Assembly (NCBI RefSeq): GCF_003073045.1
Contig: NC_037603.1
Coordinates: 12,716,192-12,780,191, forward strand
DNA length: 64,000 nt
Source: Pomacea canaliculata
Lineage: Eukaryota; Mollusca; Gastropoda; Architaenioglossa; Ampullariidae
Direction: 5' to 3'
The stretch's first letter is position 1. The number at the start of each line of letters is the position of its first letter. Of the stretch, positions 48,251-64,000 are shown in pieces. The notes under the pieces were generated by a model. The model was not told the origin of the DNA and searched no databases. It saw only the letters and a program-made list of their open reading frames with translations. The translations under genes were made by a program, and so were the position numbers.

Positions 48251-48260
48251 GGTTATCGCC
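48251..48260 (-). promoter_or_regulatory. TATA-like element of gene D
   Basis: GGCGATAACC on the minus strand, 53-62 bp before the ATG at 48198. Its distance and its GATAA core match the gene C element. Weak by itself. Confidence 0.25.
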
Positions 48261-51200
48261 TACGTTTTTTATTTTGTGTGTGTGTGTTCAAATGTGTCTC
48301 ATTTGCTGGCACAGAATTGGGGGACATTTTTTATTTATATAGGCCTTCATGTGCAAGATAAACACAAGGTCCAAAGTGAAGTGTTCCACGTGACAGACAC
48401 ATGTCCATTTGTGATAGTCAAAACTTCCTCCTTCAGTCTATCTTACCAAATAAGAACAACTCTTTTCTTCAAACTGTTTGATAGTCAAATTCAGCCAATA
48501 CTATGGTAATTTGGAGGCTGTCAGCTGATACTCATATAAGTGACAGAGTACACACCTTTGCTATAAAATTGCTCAGGGGTGTCTATACTACCCTAGACAA
48601 TGGTGTGCAGTGTCCATTATTTAATTAATTGCATACAATTTAAGATTCATGCCATTTTTATCCCAAAATAGTCTGCCAAGGAAGGTCTTCAAAATGATGT
48701 ATTCTATTCACTCGAATAGTAAGATTATTTGGTTGTATGATATCAGGATGACTTTAGTTGTGTCTGGGCAAACCAAGGAGTAGGAGATATTTATTTTAAA
48801 CTATTTAAGCTAAGAATTACAACTTGTTACCAGTAAGAGTGACATGATCCCATTAGAATCAGAGCAACACTTATGCAGATTTATGTGAACAACAGGGTAC
48901 AAAACAATTCTACAGATACCCTGATTTCGGTTGTGTATGTTTATATCAGAGAGTAGCTCGTGAGACATGGCGGTTGGCATGTCATCTCTGTCAAACCTTA
49001 ACAAAGAGAAATAATGATATATTACATTAGAGAGGTTGTGTGCGCGTGCATGTGTTTATCTGTACATGAATGTGTGCATGGGGATATGGATTTTACTTAT
49101 TATTTCAATATATGGATCATGAACTTATTCACTTTGTTTGATGAGAAGTAAAACAACTTGTGTTGGAGATGTAGACAAATTCACAGTGATTATAATTACT
49201 ATTATTTCTTATTGTTGTCTTGATGTCTGTACCATATAATGTGCTGCCAATGTAAATTTATTTTAATCTTAATTTTGTCTTTTCACCTCCTCAGTTAATG
49301 GCCCTCAGGATTAGTGTAGCCCTTCTGAAATGTAAACAACAAGAGTCGGAGTTCTCTTTTGATATTAAACTTACCTACAGCCTTAACCAAGGTTTTTGAT
49401 TTATTATAATTTGTCCTTACAATTTTCCCGAGTGTATATATCTATATATATATATGTAAACCGATGGCCTATATAGTACGGTTCTCTCAGCTGCTGTTGA
49501 TTCTCTAATGTTTGAATGAATGAATGAAAAAGAAATAAGGAATTGAGAAAAACAAAAACACAAGAAGGCTAAAGTTTAGAAGTGCAAACAGATATCTGAT
49601 CATTCTTCTGTTCTTACAATTCTGTCCATGTTTTATTGTAATAGGCCATACACAGGCCATAAGCCTCATAACCTGCACAGCGGCAAGTGACGAAAGCAGC
49701 AAACTATTATCGGTGAGTTCAGAGGTCACGGAAGGTTCCAGAACGTCGACCAGCTGCTAAATCCCACGGTTCATACACCGTTCAGTACTTAGAAGAGACA
49801 ATAAATTTTACCTCAATTATTCTGTGCTTCTCAAAAACAAATAATTTATTAATATATAAAAATCATTCAAACCATTCAAAAAATCACACACACACACACA
49901 GACCGTTGCGCGCGTGCTTGAAAACTCTGGTTACGACATTCCCATCATAAGTGAAGGGAGAGAGATATATATATAAGCAATATAAGCAAGATACACACAC
50001 GTGTCTGTGTACATATAATTACATACATCATATATATATATTATTTTTGGAGATCACTTGCTGCGCATGAATCGTAGACTAGAGGATGATGACACTCAAG
50101 CAATCTGTATTTCAGTCCAAACATGGTTTTGTTTTATTTGTATGTCTACTCACTGCTCTTGAAGTCTTTATTACCCGTGTTATTTCCATTATTACCAAAG
50201 GATGTAAAATAAATGACATTCACTAGGATCAGAAGGCAGGTAACCACTTAAGTGTTAAAGGTTAATTAGTTCACTGTCCCGTGTTTTTGTCTCCTGTGGA
50301 CTTCACAGTGATGTGCTGCTGTGATGGTTCATCAACACCCAAACAGCAAATATTTTGCTTAAATTGGTTTTATATTTTGTTAACTAAGGCTTTACCGAAA
50401 CTGATTTCCTTCGTTTTCTGTCTTAAAAAATGTTTAAAAGATTTTTTTTTCTGCCTCTCTTACTACAAACTTAATGAACACACTGACATCTGCAATAGCA
50501 CACGTGTGTACGATAGGAACTGTTTCTTATCTCCATAATGAGGTTACTTTAGACCTGCTATCTTTTTTATAAATATAGAACTTGGTCACTGATTTCTCAG
50601 AAAGTCTTTCTGTCTTATCAGCGCAATATTTTTAAATGTATTTTCTTGTTGATTTGTAAAAAACTTTATTGAGCTTCTGACAATTTTCTTTCACAAGAAA
50701 ATATGGAAAATATGTTTGTGTGTCGTATTTTCCTTAATTTCTTTAGACATGTTCTAAGTTCTAAGTGTACACAGTGAACTAAAATATAAAAATATACTTG
50801 ATTGTTTCTTACGCAATTTTATGCTTCCTGTTAATCCGGGAAAAATATTGTTTGGAATGTATTTTTGTAGGAATAATCAACACCATCACTACAACAAGAC
50901 CGACCAATAAACGAGCAACTTCCAAAAAACGATTATATGAATTAAAAACAACAGTCACACAACTGCTTTGAAAGCAAACAAAAACAAAAACAAAACATGA
51001 AGACAAACTACAAAACCCTAGACACACACACAAGAATATTTGAAAACAAACAAAACACAAGACAGACAAACAAATCGTCAAGTACATTTTACATCTATGT
51101 GCGAAAGAAGGAAAGTGCTTTTCAAGAGTAAACAATCGCTCATGACGAGAAAACAAACATTTATTGCGCGGATATACTGTTTTCAACTAGGATCTCAAGG

Positions 51201-51485
51201 ATAATTATATAAATGTAGCCATAAGTCTGTGTAATAACATCCACGCCACAGCTGGACCATTACGAAGGCTTCTGAAAAAAAAATATTTTGCTTGTCATTT
51301 CGACAATTTTCCTCATGATGACAAAGACGACGACGATGACAAAAAAAAACAACAACAGAGAGAACAAGAAATTTTGAAGCAGTGATAGAAATAGGTAGAC
51401 GGGTACAGTGATTTGGAGAGACAGAGAAGCTGAAAAGCAGAAATGTTAAATAGAAGAATAAATAAATATCAGAATAGAAAGTAGT
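48261..51485. other. Intergenic region between genes D and E
   Basis: About 3.2 kb of AT-rich DNA. I see no gene. It holds short TA runs near 49440-49455 and 50030-50040 and a short CA run near 49889-49900. Confidence 0.5.
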
Positions 51486-51707
51486 CTATAAATCATCTTC
51501 ATCTACAGGTCTTATGAACCGCGTGATGGTCTTGAACACTGAATAATTATTTCTCTGTCCTCCACTCAGAGCTACCGCATGTTGATAGCAAGTCATGGAA
51601 GATAAGTGAAGGGAGTAAAAGAAAGAAATAAAGAAAAAGGAGCGATTAAATGTTTCGAGAATCAAACTCTTTAAAGTTTTTTCAGTATTCAAGACGATCC
51701 GTATGTA
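51486..51707 (-). other. Possible terminal exon of gene E
   Basis: After an acceptor (CTGCCAG), an open frame of 73 codons in phase 0 runs to a stop. It is not similar to the very short tails of genes B and D, so the assignment is weak. Confidence 0.3.
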
Positions 51708-51741
51708 CTGGCAGGGGTAAAATAAACAAATAAATAAATAC

Positions 51742-62605
<10,864 letters not shown>

Positions 62606-62659
62606 CTTGCTGTGGCCACAGTTGACAAAGTCAGTGAGAAAATACAGTCATGTGTTCGG

Positions 62660-62668
62660 TATATAAAG
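62660..62668 (-). promoter_or_regulatory. TATA box of gene E
   Basis: CTTTATATA on the minus strand, 55 bp before the ATG at 62605. The spacing resembles that of gene B. Confidence 0.5.
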
Positions 62669-64000
62669 AATGGGTCAGAAACTGAGGCGAAGTATTTCTT
62701 TATCTCCGAACAATTGACAAAATGAGTTCAGTACACAAAAGATGAACCACACTACTGTCAAAGAGTCAAAGGTTACAGGAACTATGACAAATGTTACATA
62801 ACTTCTATTTATTTACTTTACTTATTTTATTTGTTTATAATTGGTGTCAGCTTTCACAATGAAATATTTTCTGATGTATTTTCTTGCGTGGAATGTAAGG
62901 TTGGGTGTGTATGTGAGTGTTTCAGTTTCTGTGTTTAGTTGAATGGGACGTGTGTTCACGTGTGTGTGTGTGTAGGTGGGTGCGTGTGCTTCGTTCAACG
63001 TATTTGTGAGTGTGTCAAGAAAAGGACAAGAAGCAAGAAGGAAGAAAAGAAAACGAATACTCGGAAATAAAAATAATAAAAAAGTCACTACAAGTCCACA
63101 GAGAAAAAAATAAATGATATCACTGGAAGGATGAGAAAAGAGAAAAACTTCAAATCATAAACATGACTACAGCAAGACCAGGAGAGATGTGCATGTACGC
63201 AGATTTTCAAAAATAATTGAATGACACTAACATTTTCATGAAGAGATTTGCAGATTCTTCTCGTTGGAATTACTTGAGAATAGCTACCCAAATTTATTCC
63301 AAATAACCATACTTTGTGATATGAAAGTTTTTAAAACAAAATGGTTCGCACATACTGGTATAGCACATGCACTTTTTTTTAAACCCCAAAAGACTGGAGA
63401 GACAGATAAACACATCGCTATGATACTATGACATGTAGGTCTTTCACCTTACTGTCTCGTTTCTGGGACACTTTTTTCAGTACACGACCCAGTTCTGGTG
63501 ACTTTCTCCGTTTCGTACCTCGGTCAGGCACGAGGATAAAGCGAACAAAAAAAAAAAAGTCGATTAGAGAACACACACACAGTGTGCGGTCAAAGAGAGA
63601 CAACCGCTATTTCTAAAGTTGAATTGATTACCTTCTATAGCCTCCCCTAACACAAATAAAACCCCATTTTTTTAGAACTATTTTTTCTCACGCGTGCTTC
63701 GAATCATATAAGCTGTGAATGAAGTAAATTTTTTTTTTTAATGTTGGCATTTAGCAATGGTCAAGTGTCTAGTCTTTATACTTAATATACTTTCCGGTTT
63801 CTCGTACGCATTTTTTTTTCAAACGGTCCAACATTTTCAAGGCATACAAACAGTATGTATTCGAAGTCAACATTTCCACTCAGATAATAAGCAATTTTTT
63901 TTTAACACTGTGTTTCTGCTGCCAGTATATCGCAATTAATTTATGCAAATTGGTTTAGTTTAACATGTTAGTTCTTGGTTTGATGAAAAATAATGGAAAA
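62669..64000. other. Intergenic region upstream of gene E
   Basis: AT-rich DNA with no recognisable gene. Only short low-complexity frames are present. Confidence 0.5.

Overview
This is a eukaryotic (metazoan) genomic window. Genes are split into short exons with GT-AG introns, and the non-coding sequence is AT-rich and full of microsatellites. The recurring genes are secreted multidomain proteins of the VWDE type (von Willebrand factor D and EGF domain-containing). Such genes are often expanded in molluscs, so a lophotrochozoan, most likely a gastropod, is my best guess. That guess is inference; no species marker is visible.

Layout. Copy A (1-9171) is a decayed copy of sequence found again at 18097-31617: the 3' half of a plus-strand VWDE-like gene facing the 3' part of a minus-strand one. 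Gene B (plus, 11486-26626) is a VWDE-like gene in 23 exons. A hAT transposon (18734-21036) with perfect 8-bp target duplications sits in its intron 11. Gene C (minus, 37212-28001), gene D (minus, 48198-38462) and gene E (minus, 62605-51742) follow head to tail, so B and C converge. The rest is intergenic DNA and introns with simple repeats.

Shared architecture, built from splice sites and reading phases. Exon 1 is a signal peptide. Exons 2-3 form a D8C cysteine-rich module like that of uromodulin, GP2 and OIT3. Exon 4 is a short Cys linker and exons 5-8 are Ig-like or beta-rich. Exons 9-12 form the VWD domain with a GDPHI-type start and a CGTFD core. Exons 13-15 are Cys-containing and helical. 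Exon 16 is an EGF module, and exons 17-22 are a conserved C-terminal Cys region. Exon sizes are nearly invariant among the four genes (for example 64, 77, 81, 100, 106, 124 and 125 nt), which lets single-base lesions be recognised.

Every full-length gene carries at least one frame lesion: B in exons 3 and 14, C in exon 16, D in exon 3 plus a TAG ending exon 22, and E in exons 1 and 8. Most are 1-2 nt length changes, several in or beside short base runs, while splice sites and the other frames stay intact. This fits either uncorrected consensus indels of a long-read assembly or very recent pseudogenisation. Reads or RNA would decide. Copy A, by contrast, is clearly a decaying pseudogene pair.
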